The translations under genes were made by a program, and so were the position numbers. This document shows, piece after piece, positions 38,844 to 51,586 of a stretch of 64,000 nucleotides of DNA. The stretch spans positions 372,001 through 436,000 of the forward strand of contig MU385710.1 of NCBI GenBank assembly GCA_022497155.1, written 5' to 3'. Within the stretch, counting starts at the first letter, position 1, and each line of letters opens with the position of its first letter. Origin of the DNA: Whalleya microplaca. Taxonomy: Eukaryota > Ascomycota > Sordariomycetes > Xylariales > Xylariaceae. The notes under the pieces were generated by a model, which was not told where the DNA came from, did not search any database, and saw only the letters and a list, made by a program, of their open reading frames with translations.

Positions 38844-40153
38844 TTTTTCTGCTTGGTGCTGTTTGTCTGTCTCTGTGTTTGTATGGGGTAAAGAAGACGA
38901 GTCGGTAAGAATAGTCTCTGATAAGCTGAGCCGAGCTGAAGTGCAAGCGTTGTGTGTCTTGGAGAGAGAGACTTGTGAACGTGTGAATGTCTCAGTTGAG
39001 GTTCCTCAGCATAGACAGACCGGAGGCTGGAACGATAGCTAGTTTGTGATGTGTCATACGCTAAAGAGACAATCAATAGTCTAGACTTGCGGTGTTCGGT
39101 AAAAGAGGCTGAACGACGAGCATGAATCTTACACCGCAAGGAGTCGATCGCTGACAACTCGGAGCATTGTAGACTGGCAGCGAGGTTGGTTTACATACCT
39201 CATGCAGTGATATGGCTCTGGCCAGCCTCGCCTCTTCCCCGGCGTTGCGCTCCCACGAAAAATGAGACATCGGGATTAGATGAAACGCCTCCTCGGGGTT
39301 GTTGTCGGGAGTTGGATATCTGGAAATCCACGCATCTAGGTTCGTTTTATTCCTGAATCCTTCAGTCGCTTCCCGCATCAACATACGGTATTCCTACCCG
39401 GACTAAGACACGGCACTGGAACATAAGCTTACACGACTATTAGCACGAACCTGACGTCACACGACATAAATGTTAAAGCTGATATGTATAGTTACACAAT
39501 AGAACAACCCTAGCATTCTTCGCCTCGCAGGCCGCCCGGTTGGTGTCGAAGGAATAGCCCGAGACAAACCAATGCGGTGACCGGCCCGGAGATAAGCACT
39601 AACATAACAATAAAGTTTGGATCCCGTGGCGCAATGGCGGGCATGCGGTGTGGGTCGGAGTTTCTAGCCTTCAGCTAAACGTCAAAAGCCACAACGACGA
39701 CAGCCGTATAAGCACGGAGAAACATCCTTCCTATCACGAACATAGACGACGGTGAGCTGTGAATCGAGATTCTGGAAGACTTCTTCCTTTCGCCTTGGTG
39801 TACACACTTCAACGGCTTGGAGTTTCTAGATATCCCCGAAATAAGGAGATAACATATTATGCCTGCTGAGCTGCTCTCCTTCACTCGAGGCTGGAGTTTC
39901 TCTGGACGAGAAATCGGACCACTGGGCTAGTAATACGTAGTCATAGATCATCCTATAGTATGTCTGTATGTAGTGACCAAGCTGTCTAGCTACCTTAGTC
40001 AGCAGTTAGCTGGTGTAATAAAATATAGTGATGTCTTCGATGAAAACAGCTCCAAGTTGAAGTATTAGTCTAAACAAGCCAGAATTGGCATTGAACTGAA
40101 TCGAATAAACAACCACTCGTAAAATTAAAGACACCACAACTAGAAGAGTCAAA
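38844..40153. promoter_or_regulatory. Bidirectional promoter between YCII protein and iron dioxygenase
   Basis: A 1.3 kb gap between divergent genes. It contains CGGTGACCG (CGG-N3-CCG) at 39575-39583, sharing the CGGTGAC core with the block at 20224-20232. The minus-strand frame at 39073-39384 (103 codons) has no recognisable family and is not called. Confidence 0.45.
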
Positions 40154-41273
40154 ATGGGCAGCATCGAAAAGATCCCTGAAACGGCCCCTGAAGCTATCCC
40201 CACCGTGGACATTAGTCCCTTCACGGACCCGAATGCCTCGACGGAGGCTAAGCGCGCCGTGGTTGAGGGTATGCGCCACGCTTGCTCCACGTACGGCTTC
40301 TTCTACCTGGCAGGCCACGGCGTCACGCCCGCGGAGCAGAAGAAGGCTCTAGACTGCGCGAAGCGCTTCTTCCAGCTGTCCAAGGAGGAGCGCATGGAAG
40401 TCTGGATCGGCAAGTGCATGGGCAAGTCCTTCCGCGGCTACGAGCCCCCTGGAATCCAGACGCACCAGGAGGGTCTACTGCCCGACATCAAGGAGGTGAG
40501 GCTCTTTCTAATCCGAATGTAAGAGAGATTACTGACATAAGGTAAGGCCTTCATCATCGGTGCTGAAGTCCCTGCCGATGACCCGGAGGCAGGCACCTTT
40601 TCCACGGGCCCGAACCTGTGGCCCAAGCAGATCCCCGATGAGGAGTTCCGGACCCCTATTATGGAGTACCAGGCGACCATGCTTGAGCTCACAAAGACTC
40701 TGCTGAAGATCCTAGCGCTCGGTCTTCCTAAGGCCTGGGGCTGCCCCCCTGACGTTATGGACGAGTTTGCCGTCAACCCGTCTATGCCAATGCGTCTGTT
40801 GCACTACGCGCCCCAGCAGGTCCTGGATCAGCGCCAGTTCGGAGGTATGTCTTTCCCAGTCTTTGATTATACTTTCTTCTGCAATTCTGATGAGTGAATT
40901 TGTTCATACAGTGGGCGATCACACTGATTTCGGTGGGATCGCGGTATTGCTGCAGGAGTTGAACACCAAGGGGCTGGAGGTGTGGTATCCACCCACGGAG
41001 ACGTGGATCCCGGTGCCGCCCAAGGAGAACACCTACGTGATCAACATGGGTGACATGATGCAGAAGTGGACCGGGGGCTACTACCGGAGCGCGCGGCACC
41101 GTGTCCTGACGTCGGGAAACACCCACCGGTACAGCGTGCCGTTCTTCCTCAACGGGCAGCTTAAGCTGAAGGTGTCGACGCTCGATGGCTCCGGCGTTGA
41201 GACAGTCGTTGGCGAGCACATCCGCCAGCGCCTCATCGACACTATGGGTGACAGTGCTAAGGCGCTCAAATGA
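40154..41273 (+). CDS. Fe(II)/2-oxoglutarate dioxygenase, TropC/CitB-like
   Basis: Three exons, 40154-40495, 40547-40844 and 40912-41273, all in phase, give 333 residues. An N-terminal DIOX_N region ([19 protein letters not shown]) precedes the double-stranded beta-helix core. The iron triad is H217-x-D219 (in GDHTDFG, formed just after the second splice) and H276 (ARHRV). The 2-oxoglutarate salt-bridge pair is R286-x-S288 (RYSVPFF). TropC oxidises the methyl group of the dearomatised TropB product and drives ring expansion to a tropolone. CitB, in citrinin biosynthesis, oxidises a C-methyl on an aromatic aldehyde. The companion TropB-like enzyme and methylorcinaldehyde-type PKS here favour the TropC role, but the two activities cannot be told apart from motifs alone. 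Confidence 0.92.
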
Positions 41274-42766
41274 ACGGGAATGCTTTGTGATAATCTAAGT
41301 CGGTTTTCTGGAGAAGTTGGATATATTTGTGTTTGATAAGCTGTGGTTGTTTGATGGAGCAGAGGAAGGACCTGTCTAGCTTAGTTTGGTGGACATATCC
41401 CTTCCATAACGTTCATTTATAGACGGAATGCTCGCAGCTATCAGCTTCTTGAAAACCTTGCCTAATTATGGTGTGGTATTCATGATGAGTGATGAATGAA
41501 GTAAACCATCTCTCCTTTGTTAATTCACACTATGACTTTCACTTCTCTCAACTCAACATAGACATCTTCAAATATATCGCTATTCTTCTGCCCTTCCTCG
41601 CTCCGGGGCCACCTCTATTACCATGTCAAATTGTGACTTGGATTGAGTTGATTTATGTAGCTTTTGGTTTATGTGAATCAAGTCTATTCAAATCCCCTTC
41701 CTCCCTCTGGCTTCTTCCCCCTGGTCCATTACAGGTGATATGAATTTAATCACATTAATAGACATAACCTATCATAGCTTACACTTGGTTGGTTGTCTAT
41801 CACCTCGTACTCTATCTCAACCCCCCTTATATGCTATCCATAGACCATATCGAAAAAATTGATTGTATCAATTTATTTCTACGGGAGAATTCATTCAGGC
41901 TGAGCGTTGAAATGAAAGTAGCACTATACTTAGGAATGGTTTAAATAACCGATGAATGAAGCCAATATGTAGAAGTCGTCAAGTCAGTTAACCCAAATCG
42001 AATACAAACTTTGACTTGACGCGACTCCCTAACATTGCTGTTTGGGTCTCCATCAATCCGAGCTGCCAATTCTACAATCATCGGATATAAGTTAGATATC
42101 TATAATATATGATGGGTACTAATTGCTATGCGAACATCTTCTCGTGGTACCTTTGTAATTTAGCTACTACATGCTACGATCTTGTATGGCCCTAAAAAGG
42201 ATCAAAGGATGAACCAGTGCTTCCTCAGTCTCCTCGAGCCTCTTGTGTACAAGCTTCATACGTTTGAGATATAGATACCTCTGACGTCGAGACCCGTTAG
42301 TGTGTCTTTCCCCTAACCTGGCTCCCAGGCCTCTGCAACCCTCCCCTGACCCCCAACGGCTCTCACTCTCACTCCCACTCACGCCTCTATCCGTCATCCT
42401 TCCAGCTATATATATCTATATCTGCCTTCCTCCAGAAAACGAACTATCCCCCAACCAACCAACCACAAGCGACCTATCATCAACATCCCCCATCCACCCA
42501 CCCACAATCCCATCCCCAGTCCCCCAACCTTCTGCCTCAAGCGGATCCATTTTCTGCCCGCCGAATGTGTAAGTATCTATCTATCTATCTATATATCCTC
42601 GTGACGGTTTTCAAACAGTATGAAGAAGTCCATGCGCAGACTAGTCGAGGCATGGGTCATGTATTTCATCCTTGAGCTCGATAGGGGAGGGGAATCGCTG
42701 TCTCGGCTGGAGTACGGTAAAGGACAGGACAGCACAACGCACGCCAGCACAACACAACCCCTTATT

Positions 42767-42805
<39 letters not shown>

Positions 42806-43121
42806 CACACACACACACGCACACACACACATCCACCAAAGAATAAATACCAAGATATCAAATAATTCTATAAGTAGGTAGAGCACCAAGGGCCCACTCC
42901 ATGCCAGATAAATATATAGATAAGTATACACATATATGCTCAGTACCACCACGTCTAATAGGGTGCTATACAATTATGTATCTCCGCGCCTCCTCCTTTT
43001 CTCGGATTGTGGATTACTCCCCGTAGGATAGAATACACTCGCACACCTCGCACCGCACACTTTCTATCTTCCAGACCTTCTATTTTCCACACCTTCCACA
43101 CCTCCTCCTTCCATCGATCTA
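41274..43121. other. Intergenic, right edge of the cluster, with microsatellites
   Basis: No gene supported. Contains a ctat/tatc repeat at ~42572-42591 and a CA repeat at 42768-42831. Apparent open frames across the CA run are artefacts of the repeat. Confidence 0.5.
42768..42831. repeat. (CA)n microsatellite
   Basis: About 32 CA dinucleotides interrupted twice by CG. Likely length-variable. Confidence 0.95.
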
Positions 43122-45849
43122 TCACCGCCCCCGCCCCCTTTCACCCCCACTCCCCTTACTACCACCCCCACTCCTATTCTCACTCCCACCACCACCACTA
43201 ACCCCCATCCCCCTCAACACCCCCCCAACAATACCCACCGCCTCATCCACAACATCTTCACCCCGACGCCACGTATAGAGCCTGACATTAATCCCCTCCA
43301 GCGTCTCCTGCGCCCTCTGCAGGCGGCGGCGCCAGAGATCCAGCTTCTTGTTCACCGCCCCGTTCTCGCTCCCGGGCGTCGTCCTTCCTCCCCCACCGCC
43401 GTTGGAGGAGTAGTTGGGAGAGTTGGAGTAGTTAGGATAAGTATACGCGGGCGCCGGAAGCCCCTCGAATGCGTCGGGGTCCGAGGTGTCGGTTGCGCCG
43501 CGGCGGGTACTGTTGTTGTTGCTGGTACTGGTGCTGGTACTGGTGGTGGTACTATTGCTGCTGTTAGGGGTCGCGAGCTGCCGCCCCGTCCCGCCCCCAG
43601 GCCCGGGATTAGAGGTAAAAGAGGGCGCGGCGCGACGGCGCGGCGGGGGCGGGGGAGGGGGTAAGACGCTCCTGGCAGCGTTGGGTGACGAGCTGGAGCC
43701 GGAGCCACTCCTACTATCACTAACACCAACACCAGCACCACTGCCACCACCACTATTAACTCCCTGCTCCCCGCTCCGCCCCCTCGGCCCCCTCTCAGAC
43801 ACAGCTCCCGGACTCTGGTCCTGGTCCGCCGAGCTCTGCACCTGCGCAAGCGGATGCAGCGTCGAAGCCGAGGACCTCGCGGACGACGCCTTGCGCGGGC
43901 CCCCACTACTCTCACTCCCATTCCCAGCCCCACTCCCGCCCCCAACGCCGGGGAGCGCAGGCGCGCTCTGCAGCGTCCGCGGCTTCGCCGGCTTAGGCGG
44001 GGGCCCGGGTTTCCGGCGTGCAGAGGAGCCCTCGGACTCGACGCGGCGCAGGGGTTGGGGCTCCGGCTCCGGGTCCTCGGAGAAATCGATCAGGTCGCCC
44101 ATGACGGGGCCCTGATGGGGCCGGGGCGTGGTGGCGACGCGGGGAGGGAGGCGGGGGCGGGGCGTGTTGTCTTCGCTCGGGAGTTCCTTGGAGGAGAGGC
44201 GGGTGCCTGAGGCGGTGCGGAAGGCGGGGCGGGCATTGCTGTTATTATTATTGGTGGTGGTGGGAGTGCTGAACCCGGAGTCGAAATACCCCGATTGCTC
44301 GGGCGTCGTGACGTCGCGGATGAAGATAGCGACGATGCGCCCCGGGTGCGCGACGGCGAGCTCGGTGTAGACCTCGAGGTCGGCCTCGCCGCTGTCGCCG
44401 ACGAGGAGGAACCTGCGCTCGGGGAAGTCCTTCATGATGCGCTCGAGCGTGCCCTTCTTGCGCTCGGCCACGGGCTCGAAGATGCCCTGCAGCATGCCCG
44501 TGTACTGCTTCAGGTGCAGCGAGCCCGCGGGGAGCCCCGCCAGCTTGAAGTACGTCGCCAGGACGGGGTACAGCTGCCACGGGCTGTTGGAGCAGTAGTG
44601 GATGCGCACGCCGAGCGAGTGCAGCCGGTTGTACCACTCCTTGACGCCCGGCACCGTCAGCTCGCCCAGGTCGCGCACGAAGGTGTTCCGGAAGATCTCC
44701 TTGGCGCCCAGGGAGATGCTCGAGCGCTTGATCGTGTCGTCGATGTCGCTGATCAGGCTGACGCCCTTCGGCTCGATGATCTGGATGCGTTCCGTGCACG
44801 AGATGTCCTCGTTCGCAAGGACTCGTACATGGGTGGGGATGAAGTCCAGAGCTGCTCTTATTACGAAATGCCCGGAATCGTTCGTGGTTACGGTGCGGGA
44901 CTGGGACTGGGTATCATTGTAGAAAAATAGCGTGATAGGGATTTCGACGACTGGGATGGTCATGAACGGCGCAATGCGAGCCATCAGGTTCGCATTCGCA
45001 ACCGCGAGTTCCGCATCCGAGAGCTCAGAGCCGCCCGCCGTATTAGTGCGTCCAATGAGGGTAGGCGACGGCGGCGCCGACGAAGAAGACCGACTTCCAT
45101 TCTTCGTCCGCTGCTGGCGTCGTCCAATTCCCTCATCTTCGGAATCTTCGTTCTTCGGACGCTCGCTGTAGCCTCCTTTCTGGGCAGCCTCCTCTTCGAC
45201 CTGTCCCCTATGCTCAATCTCCTTGGCCTCCGCTGCAATCCTACGTCTTTCGCGTTCCTCCTCGTGTTGCTGATGTATGCTGGACAAAGAGGGCTCAGGT
45301 GAGCCGGTCGTCGGCTGCGCCCTAGGAGCTGGTATACCGCTCAGCTGCCTCGCGAGACCAATCAAGACCCGATTGCGACGGGTCATTGGCCCCCTCTGGG
45401 GGTTGTAGATCCAGCCTCGCACGTCCACATCCACGACCGCCTTCTCGTCCTCGTGGCGCGCCCACTCGTGCCTCCAGTACTCCTGCTCGTTCATGCCCAC
45501 ATTCGCCGCGCCGGGTGGCCCTCCCGGGTTTTCGAACTGCCGCTGCTCTCCCTTAACGTGCATCTTCGCGTACGAGGGAAACAGGACCATCTGCTCGTTC
45601 CCCTTGGTCACGATCGCCACGTCGGGGAAGGACCCGGGGATGGTGATCTTCGACGCCTCGGGCGTGTCGATCTCCCGCGCCCGGGTCTGGGCGTACGACT
45701 CCTTGATCTCGTTCACGGCCGTCGCACCAGCCCTATACATGCTGCCCGCCATGGCGGCGATCTTCCTGCGTCTCGCGCCGCGTTCGCGGCCCGGGTCGGC
45801 GCCGTAGTTCCCGCTGCCGACACCGCCGCCGCCGGGGATCGAAGTCATC

Positions 45850-45885
<36 letters not shown>

Positions 45886-46332
45886 CTGGCGGCCTTGGCA
45901 TTCCCACCATCCTTCGCGGCGATTCTGTGAATAGGTAGAGGCGGCAGGCCCAGCAGCAGCCGTCGCGCGTGGTCGACGAGGCGCGACTGCTCGCGGCGGC
46001 GGCGCTGGCGGTCGAGGATGAAGCGGTAGATGCGGCTCTGCAGGCGGTGCTTGTAGTAGGGGAAGGTGTCGAGGTGGAAGCCGATGAGGCGCTCGCGGTA
46101 GCGCTCGCGCAGGCGCGGGAACAGGTACTGCAGGAGGCTGCGCTTGTGATGGGGGTGCGGGTGCGGGTGCGGGCGCTGGCGCAGTGGTAGGAGGAATCGT
46201 CGGGGAGGAGGAGCCAGCTTGGCGGCGGATCGTATCGAGAAAGATAGAGAGGGGAGAGAGAGGGGGGGTTTGTTTGGTGACGGATGCCCGTGGAGGAGGA
46301 GGAGGAGGAGGAGGAGGAGGAGGAGGCGGAGG
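43122..46332 (-). CDS. APP1: App1-type phosphatidate phosphatase (actin patch protein), 5' exon missing from model
   Basis: One long open exon from a strong acceptor (CTCTTACTCAG at 46333) to the stop at 43122. Its start reads as a proline run encoded by CCT repeats, followed by an Arg-rich conserved block (LVDHARRLLLGLPPLPIHRI) and a serine run. A candidate internal Met lies at 45848. Numbered from that Met, the catalytic DUF2183 domain has the HAD-like motif D368-I-D370-D-T372, then HYCSNSPWQLYPVL and FLLVGDSGEADLE. The C-terminal ~350 residues are Pro/Ser/Gly-rich with polyproline stretches suited to SH3 partners. Yeast App1 converts phosphatidate to diacylglycerol at cortical actin patches during endocytosis. 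I could not identify the first exon with its ATG upstream of 46333, so the 5' end is incomplete. Confidence 0.88.
45850..45876. repeat. CTG/CAG triplet run inside App1
   Basis: About nine CTG triplets (AGC on the coding strand) encode a serine run just before the internal Met. A second triplet run, GAG (CCT on the coding strand, polyproline), lies at ~46292-46326. Confidence 0.85.
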
Positions 46333-47503
46333 CTGAGTAAGAGGAGTTGGGTTATTAGCTTCTTAGCCCCCTGGGTAGGGAGGTATTATATCTGTGAAAA
46401 CTCTAACCAAGGACGTACAACTTTAAGGACGTACAGTACTCGTCTGTGTCGCCGTGGGAGAGAAGCGCAATTTAGATTAGACCAAGTGGCAGTGGCACAG
46501 GCATAGGAGCAGACACAGGCACGAGGCTTATATCATCTGACGATAACTGAGAACGGAGAACGAGGTAGGTCAAAGTAGGTGATGTTCAACGAGAACGAAT
46601 TATGCTAACACATGTTGAATACAGTAGGTATAGGAAACAAGGATTGGTGAGCAGGAGGTCGTGCATGAAGCAGGTCTGCTGAGCTGAGATGCTGAGCTGA
46701 GAGACGATATGATTACTCCGTATGTACCGTACCAGATGACTCCGTCCGAGGTTGTTCTGTATATGTAAAGAGTTTGGAGCTTGTGCCCTCGCGTCTCACT
46801 TGGGGCAACTCACTAATGAGAGCAGCTCACGGAACACTGAACCGGGGTTAATAAGTAATGCAATGCGCAGTGGACAATTGACGTCCTGGTCAGCCCTGGT
46901 GGGGGCCCTTTTTCATTGCTTGCCAAGCTGGTGACATCAGCTATGATCCCTGTGCCACGCACCTGGAGAGCCCAGAATGATCCGTGATCGGCGGTTGCAT
47001 ATTCCGTATGTAAATAGGTAGTTCAAGACCTCGTCAGGGGCATTTCCTCCGTATAGATTAATTTTGTACAGATCTCTCTATGTAATTGGTGAATCGCTTA
47101 AGTACAAACCATTCTACCTATCAATCTATTGATAATAGACTATTACTAAGCCTGCATTGTTAAGACCGTAGTCAGTAACATCTGAACTTTCATCCCAAGA
47201 TTCGCATAGACAATAAATATAATATAACTATGAGAACCATAATACACGAAATGCAGTGAATTGATGAGCCAAGTTAGGTTCGATTTGTAACAGCGTTCTA
47301 TAGTGTTTCACTTTGTTAGCTCATCCAATACGTTGCGTGGCTGAAGCCAATTCAAGCGATAGCTCTCGAATATAATGTCAGATATATGCAATGTCAGATA
47401 CAACGACCAGTTGGTATATTCGCGATAACCTTTCATAGATAGAATGCTACAACAATCGCATCACGATTCCATTATTTCACTTCTCACTTCTCACTTCTCA
47501 ACG
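46333..47503. other. Intergenic, includes the App1 5' end
   Basis: Holds the App1 intron with branch-like GCTAATAAC before the acceptor, an unresolved first exon and promoter, and the Drs1 3' flank. No other gene seen. Confidence 0.45.
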
Positions 47504-49936
47504 CTATCTCCTCTTCCCCTTCCCCTTCCCCTTCCCAGCCTTTCCCGCCATACTCTTCCCCTTCTTCCTATCCCCCTTAAAATTCAACACGGCCCCCTTC
47601 CCCGCGCGTTCCGCAGCCCCTTTCTTCCACCCTGCACCCCCTCCCCCACCACCATCCTCCTTCCTCGCGGCCCGCGCATCGAGCTTCTTACGATCATTAT
47701 TACTCAGCCTCCCGCCCCCCTTCTTCTTCTTCAGCGCCTCCTTGAACCCATTCAGCTCCTCGCGGCCCGCGTCGCGCGCCCGCTTCTTCTCGTGCTGGGT
47801 CTCGAACCACGTCCTTTTCGGACGCCCCTTGATCTCGTCCTCGTGGGCGACGAGGTTCTCGCCCTTGCGGATCTGCATCTCGGCCTGCGCGAGCTGCTTC
47901 TCCTCCTTCTCCTCGCGCGCGATGGCCGCGATCTCGTCCTCCAGCGCGTCGATGCGCTCCTGCCACCCGTCCGCGTCCGCCGCCTCGATCGCCAGGCTGC
48001 TGATCTTGGCCCCCGCCTGCGCCTTGCCCGCTTTCACGGCCGCCTTCACCACCTTGCGGTCCGGCTCCGCCGCCAGCGTGATGGCGACGCCGGAGCGGCC
48101 CGCGCGCGCGGTGCGGCCTACGCGGTGCACGTAGATTTCGAGGCTTTGGGGTGCTTCGTAGTTGATCACCGTGTCGATGCCCTTGATGTCGAGACCGCGC
48201 GACGCGAGGTCGGTCGCGAGGAGGTATGAGACCTTGCCGTCGCGGAAGGCTTCCACGCTCTCGATACGCTGCAGACTAGTTAGATAGAGACCCCTTAAGA
48301 AGCTTTAAACCACGTATGGAAAACGGCGTACCTGTGTTTGATTCATGCTTCCGTGCAGTTCCGTGCATGATAGATTAAATAAGGCGAAAATGATACGAGC
48401 CCGGTGCGCTTCCTTCTTTTGCCGGAAGAATATGAGGACTCGCTCGGTATGCATCGTTTTGCAGATGTGGAGGAGATAACCCATCCTCTTGTCCTCTCGG
48501 CCCGGTCGTAGTCTGACAAACTTCTGCTCGAGTCTGTCGACCGTTTTGCTTTTGGCATCCACCATCACTCGTACGGGTTTATTCAAGCCCGCGCGGATCA
48601 GTCGGTCAACCGAGGACGTCATGGTGGCCGAGAACAGCATGGTCTGTCGTGATTTAGGTAGAGTAGTCAGGATCTCATTTAGCTCATCGGCGAAACCATC
48701 CTCCAGCATGCGATCGGCCTCGTCAAGAACCAGGATTTCAACGGTGTCCGTCGAGAAGCTGGCCGAGTTCCGCATGTGGTCGATGAACCGACCCGGCGTC
48801 GCAATGATAACATCCGGACGTAGACGTAGCTCCGCCTCCTGCACTTTCAAGCTCAATCCACCAACGGCCAGACAGAACTTGATGTCGGTATGGCTCGCGA
48901 GCTTCGTCGCGACCGAGTGACACTGGATTGCCAATTCTCGCGTAGGCGCCAAGATGACGACGCGACTCGTAGGGACCTTGTTGGGCCGGTATAGCAGGCG
49001 CTCTAGGATGGGAACCACGAAAGCCGCGGTCTTTCCTGACCCGGTCACCGCGCCACCGACTAGGTCTTTGCCTTCGAGGGCGAGCGGTATCGTCTTCGCC
49101 TGAATCGGGGTGGGTTCGCTCCAGCCGACGGCGTTGAGACCGCGCAGGATGGGCCGCGAGAGCGACATGCGCTGGAAGGACGACTTGCCCTTCTGCTTTG
49201 GCTGTTTCTTTTCTTCGGGCGCAAAGAATGCGTCTCTCTTCGCTGCTTCTTCGGGGTCGTCTTCGTCGTCCGTTGCGTCGGATTCGGCCGCATCATCTGG
49301 GTGATCCACGGGCGTCGCTACGGAATCGTTGTCCGATGCATCGCCCTCTTCTTCCTCGTCGTCTTCCTCTTCCGCACCACCATCCACGGCTTCGTCTCCC
49401 GACTCTTCGTCCGAGGCGGCGCCCATGCCAAAGCCATCCGCGGCCAGGACCTCATCGTCCTCGTCGTCGAGTTCAATGTTTGCGTCTTCATCTTCGTCTT
49501 CATCGCCAGCGCCTTCCACTAAGTCCTCTCCCTTCTCCTCAGCTGATTTATGGGCCGTTATATCACCATTCGCGCCTCCCCTCCGTCTCCGCACGATCTC
49601 GTCCACGTCGACGGCTTTCCTGCCATTCATGCCCTTCCTCGCGCCGTCGAAGCCCCAGCCCTCGAAGTCCTCGGTCCGGAAATCGGTCGTGCCGTTGTCC
49701 TCGGCGAACTCGAAGTCCGAGTCCATGGCGCCGTCGTCCTCGTCCTTCTTGCCCCAGATGCCATCTTCGTCTTCGCCATGGTCGAGGTCGGCGGCGACGG
49801 CGGCGGCTTTCTTGTTGTTCTTCTTGGACTTTTTCTTTGGTGGTGCAGTCGGCTCGGGTATTGTTTCTTCTTCGGGTATGTCTTCGTTGTCGGAGAGGGT
49901 GTATATGAAGTCGTCGACCTTGCGTTTGGAAGCCAT
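47504..49936 (-). CDS. DRS1: DEAD-box RNA helicase Drs1 (DDX27), 60S ribosome assembly
   Basis: Two exons, 49936-48332 and 48268-47504 (GTACGC...CTGCAG, phase 0), give 789 residues. A long acidic and basic N-terminal region (~1-260) carries KKKSKK clusters and Asp/Glu runs typical of nucleolar proteins. The helicase core follows: Q motif WSEPTPIQ, Walker [28 protein letters not shown] in LFSATMT, then [15 protein letters not shown]. The second exon supplies [13 protein letters not shown] and [14 protein letters not shown] basic C-terminal tail ends in a KGKGKGKRR run. Drs1 acts in 27S pre-rRNA processing in the nucleolus. It is an ordinary conserved gene that helps mark the right side of the cluster. 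Confidence 0.95.
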
Positions 49937-50622
49937 TGCGGGCTTTAGGGTATTGGTTTGGATATAAACCCGTATATTTTGTCTATATCATGGGCTTGGG
50001 GGATCGGGCGCATTGGAAATGCAATAAAAATCAATGCGAAAGAAATCTCAATTATTTTTATTTTTTGTGCCGGGCGGTGTACATTTTCAGGTTGGAGAAT
50101 CCCCGCACTACGGAATCATTCCGCTATACCCTTTACATGCATACCTAGACTTATCACAGTCGGTTCAACATCACGATATACTCTCTACTGAAAGTTTATT
50201 TCGAAAAGTAACAAGTTTATAGTCCTGTAACATTGAGGGCCTAAGATTCCTTTTATTTTCTCATCGTCCGCTCGGAACAGCTCAAACCTGTGTAAACCCT
50301 TGTTTGTTGAGTCACGCTTGAGACTCGTGCCTGTGAGCTCGACTTTATATATATTTACAATTAATATCGATCAATTATTCGTCAAGTATAATCGGCTTTG
50401 TAAACACGCAGAGACAGGATGATATCATTTTTGGTGATATAGTAATATACACTCAGATGTTACTACTATATGGCTATTTACACATCATTCATTTATTCTT
50501 TTCTTCAGTATTGTCCATTGCATCAATTCTAGCCTCTATGTGCATTTCTTGAGATCTAAGATTCATATAGAGATGGCAATGTGAACGCCTCGTAGAAATC
50601 TAATCAACTCTTCTCAACTTCG
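49937..50622. other. Intergenic, Drs1 promoter and acetyltransferase 3' flank
   Basis: AT-rich, nothing recognisable. Confidence 0.5.
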
Positions 50623-51586
50623 TTACGTACGATCCGGCATACATCTATACGGATTCTTCGGATCTGCCAGCTCTTCCTCAACCGTAGGCAGCGTCTTGAC
50701 GACCCTCGCCGGCGTGCCCAGCGCGACCGAGTACGGCGGCAGGCTCTTAGTGACAACGGCACCAGCGCCCACCGTACACCCTCGCCCGATGGTGACGCCG
50801 GGGAGGATGATGGCGCCGCCGCCGATCCAGCAGTCATCCTCGATCCGGACGGGATGGCCGAACTCGACGAACTTTATCCGTGAGAGTACGCTGGTCTCGT
50901 GACCGGCGCTGTAGATGCCCACGTTCGGTCCCATTTGCACGCGGTCGCCGATGATCACTAGACTGGTGTCTAGGATGGTGAGGCTGGTTGAGGATGTTAG
51001 TTATGAGGTAGGCTAAATGGAGGTGATGGGAATGCGCACTTGAAATTCATAAAGCAGTTTTCCCCGATGACGACATTGCAGCCATAACTATACACAATAT
51101 AGAGTTAGCAAATACCCTTTCCAGCAATTTCAAATCCTCTAAGTTAGTTTTCTTGAGTCTCGATTGCATGAAGTCCTGTAGTAGATATAGCCCCTGAAAC
51201 AAGTTGAAGTAGGAAAAAGCAAGACTTTGGAATACGGACTCTGGTAAGAATGGAGGCTCAATAAATGTCCCGCTACCAACGCGGCCCAGAATATCAGTAA
51301 GCATCTTGTTCCGGATCTCAGAAACTTCTTCGAAGTTGCCGGTGTTCGGATCGAGATTGTTGTATTTGTGGGTGAGACCTCTCGCTTTGTGACGGCCCTC
51401 CAGCAGCTTGGGGTGGAGTGGGTCGTAACTACATATTTGATATTAATTTCGTCTGTCTAAAAGGCCCAAGGATATCAGTACTTACAGCATTCCGGATATC
51501 ATGCACTCATACTCTTCACACCACGGAGTTCCTTGCAGGGTCTTGGCTAACGCGATGATCCCCTCATCCTTCTGTCGCTTGGCCAT
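50623..51586 (-). CDS. Hexapeptide-repeat O-acetyltransferase (maltose acetyltransferase / NodL type)
   Basis: Four exons, 51586-51486, 51428-51240, 51087-51040 and 50983-50623, all in phase, give 232 residues. An N-terminal Mac domain (EEYECMISGMLYDP, LLEGRHKARGL) is followed by FIEPPFLPDYGCNVVIG and GENCFMNFN, then the left-handed beta-helix of hexapeptide repeats (DDCWIGGGAIILPGVTIGRGCTVGAGAVV) and the closing ALGTPARVV. The catalytic His of the family falls in SAGHET. It transfers acetyl from acetyl-CoA to a sugar or similar hydroxyl in the cytosol as a trimer. The exon 2 donor is the weak GTCCGT, chosen because it restores the conserved PDYGCN junction. Native substrate unknown. Confidence 0.9.

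Noticed and set aside
39073..39384. 103-codon minus-strand frame between YCII and dioxygenase genes
   Set aside because: Readable but unrecognised, no splice partner or start context; treated as promoter sequence.
42589..42973. Open frames with Cys/Val or His/Thr runs
   Set aside because: Products of the CA microsatellite read in different frames.
43352..46200. Long plus- and minus-strand frames overlapping App1
   Set aside because: GC-rich shadow frames of the App1 coding exon with no family signature.
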